Source: DATLZB01 sp035574175 (GTDB taxonomy: Bacteria > Pseudomonadota > Alphaproteobacteria > Rhizobiales > Hyphomicrobiaceae). Taken from it: 9,458 nt of DNA. Where the stretch lies: the NCBI GenBank assembly GCA_035574175.1, contig DATLZB010000124.1:1-9458 (forward strand). Direction: 5' to 3'. Every line of letters starts with the position of its first letter. Within the stretch, counting starts at the first letter, position 1. Of this stretch, positions 1 through 6,154 are shown one piece after another. A program made the translations under genes and the position numbers. The notes below the pieces were generated by a model. That model was not told the DNA's origin. It worked only from the letters and a program-made list of their open reading frames with translations, and did no database searches.

Positions 1-1212
1 CGCTGCCCGCCGGTCGCGTTCGGCTCGGCTCAGACCTCTCTCGTGTACGAGCAGCCCTTCGGTGACGATCTCGCCGGCCGTGAGCCGCGGCGACAGCGAG
101 CCGTACGGGTCCTGGAACACGAGCTGCATGTGCCGGCGCAGCGGGCGCAAAGCACCGCGATCGAGCGGCATCAGCGCGCGATCCTCGAAGGATATGCTGC
201 CGGCTGCCGGCACCAGGCGCAGCAGCGAGCGGCCGAGCGTCGACTTGCCCGAGCCCGATTCGCCCACCACACCCACCGTCTCGCCCCGCCGCACTTGGAT
301 GTCCACGCCGTCGACCGCATGGATGGCCGGCCCGCCGCTGCCGAGGAGGCCCGAGCGCAGCGAGAAGGTCACGCGCACCTTGCGCGCATCGAGCACCACC
401 GGCGCCGTCGGCTCCGGCGGCACCTTGCGCCCATGGGGCTCGGCCTCGATCAACATGCGCGTGTAGGCGTGGGACGGTGCCGCAAACAGCACGCGGGTCG
501 GCCCGTGCTCCACCGTCGCCCCGGCGCGCATCACCACGGTCCGGTCGGCGAGCCGGCGCACCAGCCCGAGGTCGTGCGTGATGAACATCATGCCGAGTCC
601 GAGCCGCTGCTTGAGGTCGGCGAGCAGCGCCAGGATGCGCGCCTGCACGGTGACGTCGAGCGCGGTGGTCGGCTCGTCTGCGATCAGCAACTCCGGACCG
701 TTGGCGAGCGCCATGGCGATCATCACGCGCTGGCGCTGGCCGCCGGAGAGCTCGTGCGGGTAGGCGTCGACCCGCTCCTGCGGCCGGTCGATGCCAACCT
801 CCGCGAGCAACTCGATCGCCCGTCGCCGCGCCGCGGCGCGCGACAGACCCTGGTGCCGCATGAGTGGTAGTGCGATCTGTCTGCCGACCCTGAACAGCGG
901 ATCGAGCGAGGTCATCGGCTCTTGGAAGATCATGCTGAGCCTTAAGCCACGGATGCAGTTCAGGTCGCGGGTGGGAAGTCCCAGGATCTCCTCGCCTTGA
1001 AAGCGCACCGATCCGGTCGCGTACCCATTGGCAGCGATCAGCCCCATGATCGCCAGCGCGGCCTGCGTTTTGCCCGATCCCGACTCGCCGACGATCGCCA
1101 CGGTCTCGCCCTTGGCCACGTCGAGGTCGAGCCCCTTGACTGCGTGCACCTCCCCTCCGCTCACCCGGAACCGGACGTCGAGATTGCGCACCGTGAGCAG
1201 CGCCGCCGCCAT
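1..1212 (-). CDS. Oligopeptide ABC transporter ATPase, fused OppD-OppF type (3' end cut by window edge)
   Basis: This ATP-hydrolysing subunit powers peptide import at the cytoplasmic face of the inner membrane. It is open for 404 codons to the window edge with no stop, so the C-terminus is missing. Domain 1 (about residues 5-255) is complete: Walker A GESGSGKT (42-49), Q-loop FQEP (Q97), signature LSGGQ (155-159), Walker B LLIADE (D179, E180), D-loop ALDV and H-loop H213. After a linker (about 258-272) a second nucleotide-binding domain starts, with Walker A GESGSGKS (317-324) and Q-loop FQDP (Q367). Its signature and Walker B lie outside the window. E. coli uses separate OppD and OppF; here both are one chain, as in YejF or GsiA. 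The ATG at 1212 lies 3 bases after the oppC stop, with AAGGA about 10 bases upstream, so it is probably translationally coupled. The family is certain; exact substrate class is inferred from the neighbours. Confidence 0.95.
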   Translation of the reverse strand, partial: MAAALLTVRNLDVRFRVSGGEVHAVKGLDLDVAKGETVAIVGESGSGKTQAALAIMGLIAANGYATGSVRFQGEEILGLPTRDLNCIRGLRLSMIFQEPMTSLDPLFRVGRQIALPLMRHQGLSRAAARRRAIELLAEVGIDRPQERVDAYPHELSGGQRQRVMIAMALANGPELLIADEPTTALDVTVQARILALLADLKQRLGLGMMFITHDLGLVRRLADRTVVMRAGATVEHGPTRVLFAAPSHAYTRMLIEAEPHGRKVPPEPTAPVVLDARKVRVTFSLRSGLLGSGGPAIHAVDGVDIQVRRGETVGVVGESGSGKSTLGRSLLRLVPAAGSISFEDRALMPLDRGALRPLRRHMQLVFQDPYGSLSPRLTAGEIVTEGLLVHERGLSRAERDRRAA

Positions 1213-1215
1213 CGC

Positions 1216-2343
1216 TCACCGGTCCTTGGGATCGAGGGCATCGCGCAGGCCGTCGCCGATGAAGTTGAGCGCAAACAGCGTCAAGACCAGGAAGGTCGCT
1301 GGAAAGATGAGCAGCCACGCCGCGCCCTGGATGTTGCGCGAGCCCTCCGCGATCAGCACGCCCCAGCTCGTCATCGGCTCCTGCACGCCGAGCCCGAGAA
1401 AGGAAAGCAGGCTCTCGAGCAGGATGACATTCGGTATCAGCAGCGTCATGTACACGACCACGGGCCCGAGCAGGTTCGGCACCACGTGGCGCGCGAGGAT
1501 GCCGCCCGCTCCGACGCCCAGCGCCTCGGCCGCCTGTACGTACTCCCGCCGCCGGATTGACAGCGCCTGCCCGCGCACGATGCGCGCCATGTCGAGCCAC
1601 TCGATGGCCCCGACCGCAATGAACATCAGTACGAAGTTGCGCCCGAACATGACCACCAGGAGGATCACGAAGAAGATGAAGGGCAGCGCATAGAGCACGT
1701 CGACGATCCGCATCATCACCATATCGGCGCGCCCGCCGAGATAGCCGGCGATCGCGCCGTAACTGACCCCGATCACCAGCGCGACGAGCGTGGCGAGCAC
1801 GCCGATGGCGAGCGAAACGCGCCCCGCGATCAGCGTGCGCGTGAGCAGATCGCGCCCGTTCGAGTCGGTGCCGAACAGGAACCGTTGCCGCTCGATCGGC
1901 GCCTCGACCACCAGGCGGCGGCCGTCGGCAGAGCGCTCCAGCACGCGCGCCCCGCCGAACAAATCGGAGCGCTCGACATAGGCGAGGAGCCTCTCGTCGA
2001 TTGCTGCGGACGACGTCGAGACGAGCGTGAAACGCGCTGTCTCGTCGCCGATTTCGACATCCTCGACCTTGCCGCGCATACGCGCACCGAGCCGCTTGAG
2101 CGCACTTTCCGCATGGGCCGGCCTCGGATGAGCGACGACAGAGGCTGGCTCGCGCACGTAGTCCTGGTAGACGCGATCGTAAGCGTGTCCTGTGAGCGGC
2201 GGCCCGAACACGCACAGCAGGGCAATGGTGCCGAGCAGCGCCAGGCTTGCCACTGCCGCCCGGTTGGCGAGGAGCCGTGCCCTCGCCTCCGCCCACAACG
2301 AACGCCCCTCGCCGGCGGATAGGGGAACAACTGCCCCGCTCAT
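1216..2343 (-). CDS. oppC: Oligopeptide ABC transporter permease OppC, with enlarged periplasmic insertion
   Basis: This is the second inner-membrane permease of the peptide importer. The N-terminal GRSLWAEAR..NRAAVASL region with TM1 (about 31-50), the FGTDSNGRDLLTR motif (157-169), the EAA-type coupling loop (about 267-290, ending in HVVPN) and the C-terminal FIGDGLRDALDPKDR all match what I recall of E. coli OppC. The protein is 375 residues against about 302 for E. coli. The surplus lies between TM1 and the FGTD motif: about 100 residues separate AYD (54-56) from FGTD, where E. coli has about 20. By topology this segment faces the periplasm. The core downstream is intact, with about five further membrane segments, so nothing looks broken. 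Its ATG overlaps the oppB stop by four bases (ATGA), which suggests translational coupling. Regulation presumably follows the operon promoter upstream of oppA. Confidence 0.95.
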   Translation of the reverse strand: MSGAVVPLSAGEGRSLWAEARARLLANRAAVASLALLGTIALLCVFGPPLTGHAYDRVYQDYVREPASVVAHPRPAHAESALKRLGARMRGKVEDVEIGDETARFTLVSTSSAAIDERLLAYVERSDLFGGARVLERSADGRRLVVEAPIERQRFLFGTDSNGRDLLTRTLIAGRVSLAIGVLATLVALVIGVSYGAIAGYLGGRADMVMMRIVDVLYALPFIFFVILLVVMFGRNFVLMFIAVGAIEWLDMARIVRGQALSIRRREYVQAAEALGVGAGGILARHVVPNLLGPVVVYMTLLIPNVILLESLLSFLGLGVQEPMTSWGVLIAEGSRNIQGAAWLLIFPATFLVLTLFALNFIGDGLRDALDPKDR

Positions 2344-3263
2344 GACTCGAACCGCACGCGCGGGTCGAGCGCGGCATAGGCCACGTCGACCAGGAGGTTG
2401 AACAGGATGACGAAGCAGGCGACGATCACGACCGTACCCATCACCAATGTGTAGTCGCGGTTGAGCGCGCCTTCCACGAAATAGCGCCCGATGCCGGGCA
2501 GGCCGAAGATGGTCTCTACGATCACCGAACCGGTGAGCAGCGCCGCCGCCGCGGGACCGAGATAGGAGACGACGGGAAGAGCCGCCCCGCGCAGCGCATG
2601 GAGGAGAACGGTTGGACGCGGCAGCCCGAGCGCATTGAGCGTGCGGATGTGGTCGGCGCGCAGCGTCTCGATCATGGCCGCCCGTGTGAGCCGGGCGATG
2701 ACCGCGATCTGCGGTAGCGCAAGCACGATGACGGGCAGCACCATGTTGGGCAACGCCCCGTCGTTCCAGCCGCCCACCGGTAGCCAGGCGAGCATTAGCC
2801 CGAACACGATCTGCAGCAGCGGCGCCGTGACGAAGGTCGGTACCGTGACGCCGAGGGTGGCGAACCCGGTTACCGCGTGGTCGGTCAATCGGTTCTGCTT
2901 GAGCGCCGCGATGACCCCCAGTGCCCCGCCGGCAAGGACCGCAAGCACCAGCGCCGAGCTGCCGAGCCGCACGGAAACCGGCAGTCCCCTCGCGAACAGC
3001 TCCGCGACGGTGAAATCACGCTGGTAGAACGAGGGGCCGAAGTCGCCTTTGAGCAGCGCGGTAAGGTAGAGCCAGTACTGCTCGGCGAGCGGCAGGTCGA
3101 GGCGGTAGACCTTGCGCAGGTTGGCCATCACCGATGGCTCGAGCGGCTGCTCCAGGTCGAACGGCCCGCCCGGCGCCAGCCGGATCAGGAAGAAGCTCGC
3201 CGTGACGATGAGGAACAGCGTGGGGATGGCCCAGGCGAGCCGCCTCAGGATGTAACCGAGCAT
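2340..3263 (-). CDS. oppB: Oligopeptide ABC transporter permease OppB
   Basis: This is the first inner-membrane permease of the importer; it forms the translocation channel with OppC. At 307 residues it is the usual OppB length. The N-terminus MLGYILRRLAWAIPTLF, then LIRLAPGGPF (27-35), KGDFGPSF (72-79), the GALGVIAALKQN segment and the C-terminal ETIFGLPGIGRYFVEGALNR block (250-269) correspond closely to E. coli OppB from memory, which supports Opp rather than a generic Dpp assignment. About six membrane segments are visible: near 10-30, 100-122, 133-160, 175-195, 230-250 and 275-298. The cytoplasmic coupling loop is around 201-230 (ALGLPRPTVLLHALRGAALP). The ATG at 3263 has GAGG seven bases upstream and lies 36 bases after the oppA stop. 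The 3' end overlaps oppC by four bases. Confidence 0.95.
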   Translation of the reverse strand: MLGYILRRLAWAIPTLFLIVTASFFLIRLAPGGPFDLEQPLEPSVMANLRKVYRLDLPLAEQYWLYLTALLKGDFGPSFYQRDFTVAELFARGLPVSVRLGSSALVLAVLAGGALGVIAALKQNRLTDHAVTGFATLGVTVPTFVTAPLLQIVFGLMLAWLPVGGWNDGALPNMVLPVIVLALPQIAVIARLTRAAMIETLRADHIRTLNALGLPRPTVLLHALRGAALPVVSYLGPAAAALLTGSVIVETIFGLPGIGRYFVEGALNRDYTLVMGTVVIVACFVILFNLLVDVAYAALDPRVRFES

Positions 3264-3285
3264 GGCACTGCCTCAGCAAGGGGTC

Positions 3286-3300
3286 GCCGGCTGAACCGGC
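3286..3300 (-). other. Small hairpin between oppA and oppB
   Basis: The sequence GCCGG-CTGAA-CCGGC forms a five-base-pair GC stem with a five-base loop. It starts at the last base of the oppA stop codon and lies in the 36-base gap before oppB. Hairpins here in binding-protein operons often protect the binding-protein mRNA or reduce downstream expression, giving more binding protein than permease. No T-run follows it, so it does not look like a full terminator. The stem is short and could be chance in such GC-rich DNA. Confidence 0.3.
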
Positions 3301-4901
3301 TATGGCCGCAGTCTGAGAAAGCGCGTCGCGTAGGCGCCTCGAGCGTTGGTTTCGAAGCCCTCGAGCTTGTCGGAGACGAGGTTCTTCGTCGAATAGAAGA
3401 GCAGCGGGATCCACGGCATGTCCCGCACGAAGATGCTCTCCGCCTGAAACAGGATGTCGGCGCGCCTCTGGAGGTCGGTCTGCGCCGCCGCCTGCCGCAT
3501 CAGCCGGTCGAACTCCGGGTTCTTGTAGCGCCCGGAGTTGAACCCCGTATTGTCGCTCTCGAGCAGGAACAGGAAGTTCTGCGGGTCGGAGTAGTCGGCG
3601 ATCCATCCGTAGCGGGCCACGTCGAACTCGCCCCCGTCGCGCAGATAGGCGAAATGCGTCTTGCCGTCGCTGGTGATGAAGGTCGTCTCCACCCCGATCT
3701 GCTTCCACTGGTCGGCGATGGCCACCATCGTGCGCCGATTGTTGTCGGTCATGTTGTAGCGCAGCTCCACCTTGAGCGGCTTGCCCGGGCCGAAGCCGGC
3801 TTGCGCTAAGAGCCGCTTGGCCTCGTCCTCGCGCTCGATCGGGGACTTGGCGGCGAACGCGGCCTTTGCCGGCGCACGGTAGTTGTTGATGCCGGGCGGG
3901 ATCATGCCGTAGGCGGGCAACATGGTGCCGCCCCAAATGTCTGTCGCCAGGAACTCCCGGTCGATGGCCATGGCGAGCGCCTGGCGCACCCTCACGTCGT
4001 TGAACGGCGGCTTGGACGTCCTGACGATGAGGAACAGCGTGCCGAGGTAGGGCGCGATGTGCACCTGTTTGCCGAGCCTCTGCTTGAGGAACGCCACCTG
4101 ATCGGTCGGGATGTCGGAGGTGAAATGCAGCTCACCGGCCATGAAACGCCGTGCCGCCGCGGCCTGGTCGGGGTTGGGATAAAAGCGCACCTCGTCGATC
4201 TGCACGTTGTTGGCGTCGTGGAAGTGCGGGTTCCTGATGAGCGTGATGCGATCGTTGGGTACGAAGTCCTTGAGCTGGTAGGCCCCGTTCGAAACCATAT
4301 TGCCCGCCTTCACCCAGTCCTTTCCGTGCTTGTCGATCGAAGCCTTGTGCACGGGCAGGCCCGTGCTGTGCGTGAGAAGCTCCAGGAAGTAGGGGGTGGG
4401 GCGTTCCAAAGCAATCTCGAGCGTGCGGGGATCGAGCGCCCTGACCCCGAGGTCCTCCTCCTTGGCGCCGTTGCCCTTGTTGAAGCTCTCCGCGTTGCGG
4501 ATCGGATAGAGAATGTTGGCGTACTTGGCCGCCGTCTCCGGACGCATGATGCGACGGAACGAGTAAACGAAATCGCTGGCGGTCACCGGATCGCCGTTCG
4601 ACCACTTGGCATTGTTGCGCAGCTTGAACGTGTAGGTCGTCCCGTCGGGGCTCAGGCTCCAGCTTTCGGCGGCGCCCGCCACCACCTCCCCCTTCATGTT
4701 GTGGATGACGAGGCCCTCGTAGAGGTCGCGAAGGATGTGGGCCTCGGCGACCGTCGAGGTCTTGTGCGGATCGAGCGTCTCCGGATCGCCGTCGTTGCCG
4801 CGGTGAAACACGACCAGCGCCGTGGCTGGAAGACTCGCTGCAATCGATGCCGCGAGAAGAGCCGCCACGATCAATGCGCCGTGCATCCTGCGGGAGGCCA
4901 T
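3300..4901 (-). CDS. oppA: Oligopeptide ABC transporter substrate-binding protein (OppA/MppA-like)
   Basis: This secreted periplasmic receptor captures peptides and delivers them to OppBC. It is 533 residues from the chosen start, near the E. coli OppA length of 543. A signal peptide is clear: basic ASRRMHG, then a hydrophobic ALIVAALLAASIAASL stretch, with likely cleavage after ATA near residue 28. SBP family 5 (cluster C) motifs follow: ETLDPHK (42-48), LRDLYEGL, NNAKWSNGDPVTASDFVYS (97-115), PFNDVRVRQALAMAIDR (299-315) and ARYGWIADY (429-437). The Asp of WIADY (D436) aligns with OppA Asp419, which anchors the peptide alpha-amino group; OppA has Cys where this protein has Ile. The start at 4901 is preferred over the in-frame ATG at 4907 because AAGGAGG (4914-4908) touches the latter but lies six bases before the former. 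It is the first gene of the importer operon and diverges from ald. Peptide binding is well supported; whether murein peptides are ligands is unknown. Confidence 0.94.
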   Translation of the reverse strand: MASRRMHGALIVAALLAASIAASLPATALVVFHRGNDGDPETLDPHKTSTVAEAHILRDLYEGLVIHNMKGEVVAGAAESWSLSPDGTTYTFKLRNNAKWSNGDPVTASDFVYSFRRIMRPETAAKYANILYPIRNAESFNKGNGAKEEDLGVRALDPRTLEIALERPTPYFLELLTHSTGLPVHKASIDKHGKDWVKAGNMVSNGAYQLKDFVPNDRITLIRNPHFHDANNVQIDEVRFYPNPDQAAAARRFMAGELHFTSDIPTDQVAFLKQRLGKQVHIAPYLGTLFLIVRTSKPPFNDVRVRQALAMAIDREFLATDIWGGTMLPAYGMIPPGINNYRAPAKAAFAAKSPIEREDEAKRLLAQAGFGPGKPLKVELRYNMTDNNRRTMVAIADQWKQIGVETTFITSDGKTHFAYLRDGGEFDVARYGWIADYSDPQNFLFLLESDNTGFNSGRYKNPEFDRLMRQAAAQTDLQRRADILFQAESIFVRDMPWIPLLFYSTKNLVSDKLEGFETNARGAYATRFLRLRP

Positions 4902-4907
4902 GGGCAT

Positions 4908-4914
4908 CCTCCTT
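4908..4914 (-). promoter_or_regulatory. Shine-Dalgarno site deciding the oppA start
   Basis: The minus strand reads AAGGAGG directly followed by ATGCCCATG. A near-perfect ribosome site with zero spacing cannot serve the first ATG (4907) well. The six-base gap to the second ATG (4901) is close to optimal, so initiation at 4901 is favoured. Confidence 0.7.
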
Positions 4915-4981
4915 CCAACCGGGTCGGGAAAGCGGCACTATATCACGTCGGCAACGAGGCGCAGCACGGGCCCTCGGGGAC

Positions 4982-4987
4982 AGGAGG
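4982..4987 (+). promoter_or_regulatory. Shine-Dalgarno site for ald
   Basis: AGGAGG lies five bases before the ATG at 4993. This fixes the start at MRIGVPKEIK, the canonical alanine dehydrogenase N-terminus, and excludes an upstream in-frame ATG at 4822 that lies inside oppA. Confidence 0.85.
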
Positions 4988-4992
4988 CGGCG

Positions 4993-6114
4993 ATGCGGAT
5001 CGGCGTGCCGAAAGAGATAAAGAACCACGAGTATCGCGTCGGCATGACCCCGGGGAGCGTCCGCGAGGCGGTGGCGCTGGGGCATGAGGTTATTATCGAG
5101 ACCAAAGCCGCCGAGCGGCAAGGCATCTCGGATGAGGATTACCTCCGCGCCGGCGCGCGCATCGCCGGCTCGGCCGAGGAGGTGTTTGCCGAGGCCGAGC
5201 TGATCGTCAAGGTCAAGGAGCCCCAGGACAAGGAGCTGGCTTGGCTGCGCGAGGGCCAGACGCTTTTTGCCTACCTGCACTTGGCGCCCGATCCCGATCA
5301 GGCCAAGGCGCTGATGGCCTCCGGTGTTACCGCCATTGCCTACGAGACGGTAACCGGCGCCCGCACGCGCCTGCCGCTGCTTGCGCCCATGAGCGAGGTC
5401 GCCGGGCGTATGGCCGTGCAAGCGGGTGCCCACTGCCTCGAGATGGAGCGCGGCGGGCGCGGCATGCTCTTGGGCGGTGCGGCCGGCGTCGCCCCTGCCA
5501 AGGTGGTGGTGCTCGGCGGCGGCGTTGCCGGCGTCAACGCGGTGCGCATGGCGATCGGCCTTGAGGCCTCCGTAACCGTGATCGACATCGATCTGGAACG
5601 CCTTTACGTGCTCGACCAGCAGTTCGGCGCCGCCGTCAATACCGTCTTCTCGACGCGGCAGGCCATCGAGGACCACGTCCTGGACGCCGATCTCGTGATC
5701 GGTGCCGTGCTGGTGCCCGGCGCTACCGCGCCCAAGCTCGTGTCGGAGGAACTCGTCCGCGGAATGAAGCGCGGCTCCGTGATCGTCGACGTCTCCATCG
5801 ATCAGGGCGGCTGCGTGGCGACCTCACGGCCGACGACGCACGCCAACCCGACCTACATTGCTCACGGCGTGGTTCACTACTGCGTCACCAACATGCCGGG
5901 CGCCGTCGCCCGCACCTCCACCTTCGCCCTCAACAACGCCACGCTTCCCTTCGTGCTGGCACTGGCGCAGAAGGGACCCATGCGGGCGCTGGCTGCTGAC
6001 CCGCATCTGCTGGCGGGGCTCAACGTCCATCGCGGACACATCACGCACAAGGCTGTGGCCGAGGCGCTCGGCGTGCCCTACGTGCCAGCCAGCGAAGCGA
6101 TCAGGGCACGCTGA
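4993..6114 (+). CDS. ald: Alanine dehydrogenase
   Basis: This cytoplasmic NAD-dependent enzyme (EC 1.4.1.1) reversibly deaminates L-alanine to pyruvate and ammonium, letting cells use alanine as carbon and nitrogen source. The 373 residues equal the usual family length of about 371. The N-terminus MRIGVPKEIKNHEYRVGMTP is the family signature. Residues known from the Mycobacterium tuberculosis enzyme fall at the same numbers: R15, K75, H96, D270 and N300. The Rossmann nucleotide loop is VVLGGGVAG (172-180), with D198 at the end of the next strand (VIDID), an acidic residue that favours NAD over NADP. It could be confused with transhydrogenase subunit alpha, which shares the fold, but the length and catalytic set favour Ald. 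The gene diverges from oppA and converges on the Bug-type gene. No Lrp/AldR-type regulator is adjacent in the window. A peptide importer next door suggests a role in using peptide-derived alanine. Confidence 0.97.
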   Translation: MRIGVPKEIKNHEYRVGMTPGSVREAVALGHEVIIETKAAERQGISDEDYLRAGARIAGSAEEVFAEAELIVKVKEPQDKELAWLREGQTLFAYLHLAPDPDQAKALMASGVTAIAYETVTGARTRLPLLAPMSEVAGRMAVQAGAHCLEMERGGRGMLLGGAAGVAPAKVVVLGGGVAGVNAVRMAIGLEASVTVIDIDLERLYVLDQQFGAAVNTVFSTRQAIEDHVLDADLVIGAVLVPGATAPKLVSEELVRGMKRGSVIVDVSIDQGGCVATSRPTTHANPTYIAHGVVHYCVTNMPGAVARTSTFALNNATLPFVLALAQKGPMRALAADPHLLAGLNVHRGHITHKAVAEALGVPYVPASEAIRAR

Positions 6115-6122
6115 AGGCCGCA

Positions 6123-6147
6123 GGCCGCTGCGTTGCGCGCGGCGGCC
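6123..6147. terminator. GC-rich hairpin in the convergent ald / Bug-protein gap, likely bidirectional terminator
   Basis: GGCCGCTGCG (6123-6132) pairs with CGCGGCGGCC (6138-6147) around the loop TTGCG: ten pairs, nine Watson-Crick and one G-T. It sits in the 40-base gap between two converging stop codons (6114 and 6155), where a shared terminator is expected. No T-run follows on either strand, so classical Rho-independent termination is uncertain; the hairpin may instead stabilise 3' ends. Confidence 0.55.
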
Positions 6148-6154
6148 CGACCGG

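Larger units (their letters stand above)
4908..4992. promoter_or_regulatory. Divergent promoter region between oppA and ald
   Basis: These 85 bases separate the two start codons and must hold the 5' control signals of both the importer operon and ald, unless ald is transcribed from further away. The only A+T-rich island is CACTATATCAC (4936-4946). It supplies a plausible -10 on either strand: TATATC on plus (4939-4944) and TATAGT on minus (4942-4937). I could not find a convincing -35 at 16-18 bases for either direction, so exact promoters are not called. AGGAGG at 4982-4987 is the ald ribosome site. Confidence 0.45.

Noticed and set aside
43..870. Long plus-strand open frame (275 codons) opposite the ABC ATPase
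   Set aside because: It is antisense to a clear ATPase with intact motifs. The predicted product is rich in Arg, His and Ala, as expected from the opposite strand of GC-rich coding DNA, and has no recognisable domain.
1..1212. ABC ATPase as a truncated pseudogene
   Set aside because: The second domain stops only because the window stops. The frame is open to base 1 with intact Walker A and Q-loop.
997..1693. Two overlapping plus-strand open frames opposite oppC and the ATPase start
   Set aside because: They are shadows of GC-rich genes on the minus strand, with no domain, no ribosome site and biased composition.
4822..4992. Upstream extension of ald to an ATG at 4822
   Set aside because: It would begin inside oppA on the other strand. 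AGGAGG five bases before 4993 and the canonical family N-terminus fix the start at 4993.
4132..5676. 514-codon minus-strand open frame crossing oppA and ald
   Set aside because: It crosses the divergent promoter region and both genes out of frame, and its sequence is low-complexity Arg/Gly/His.
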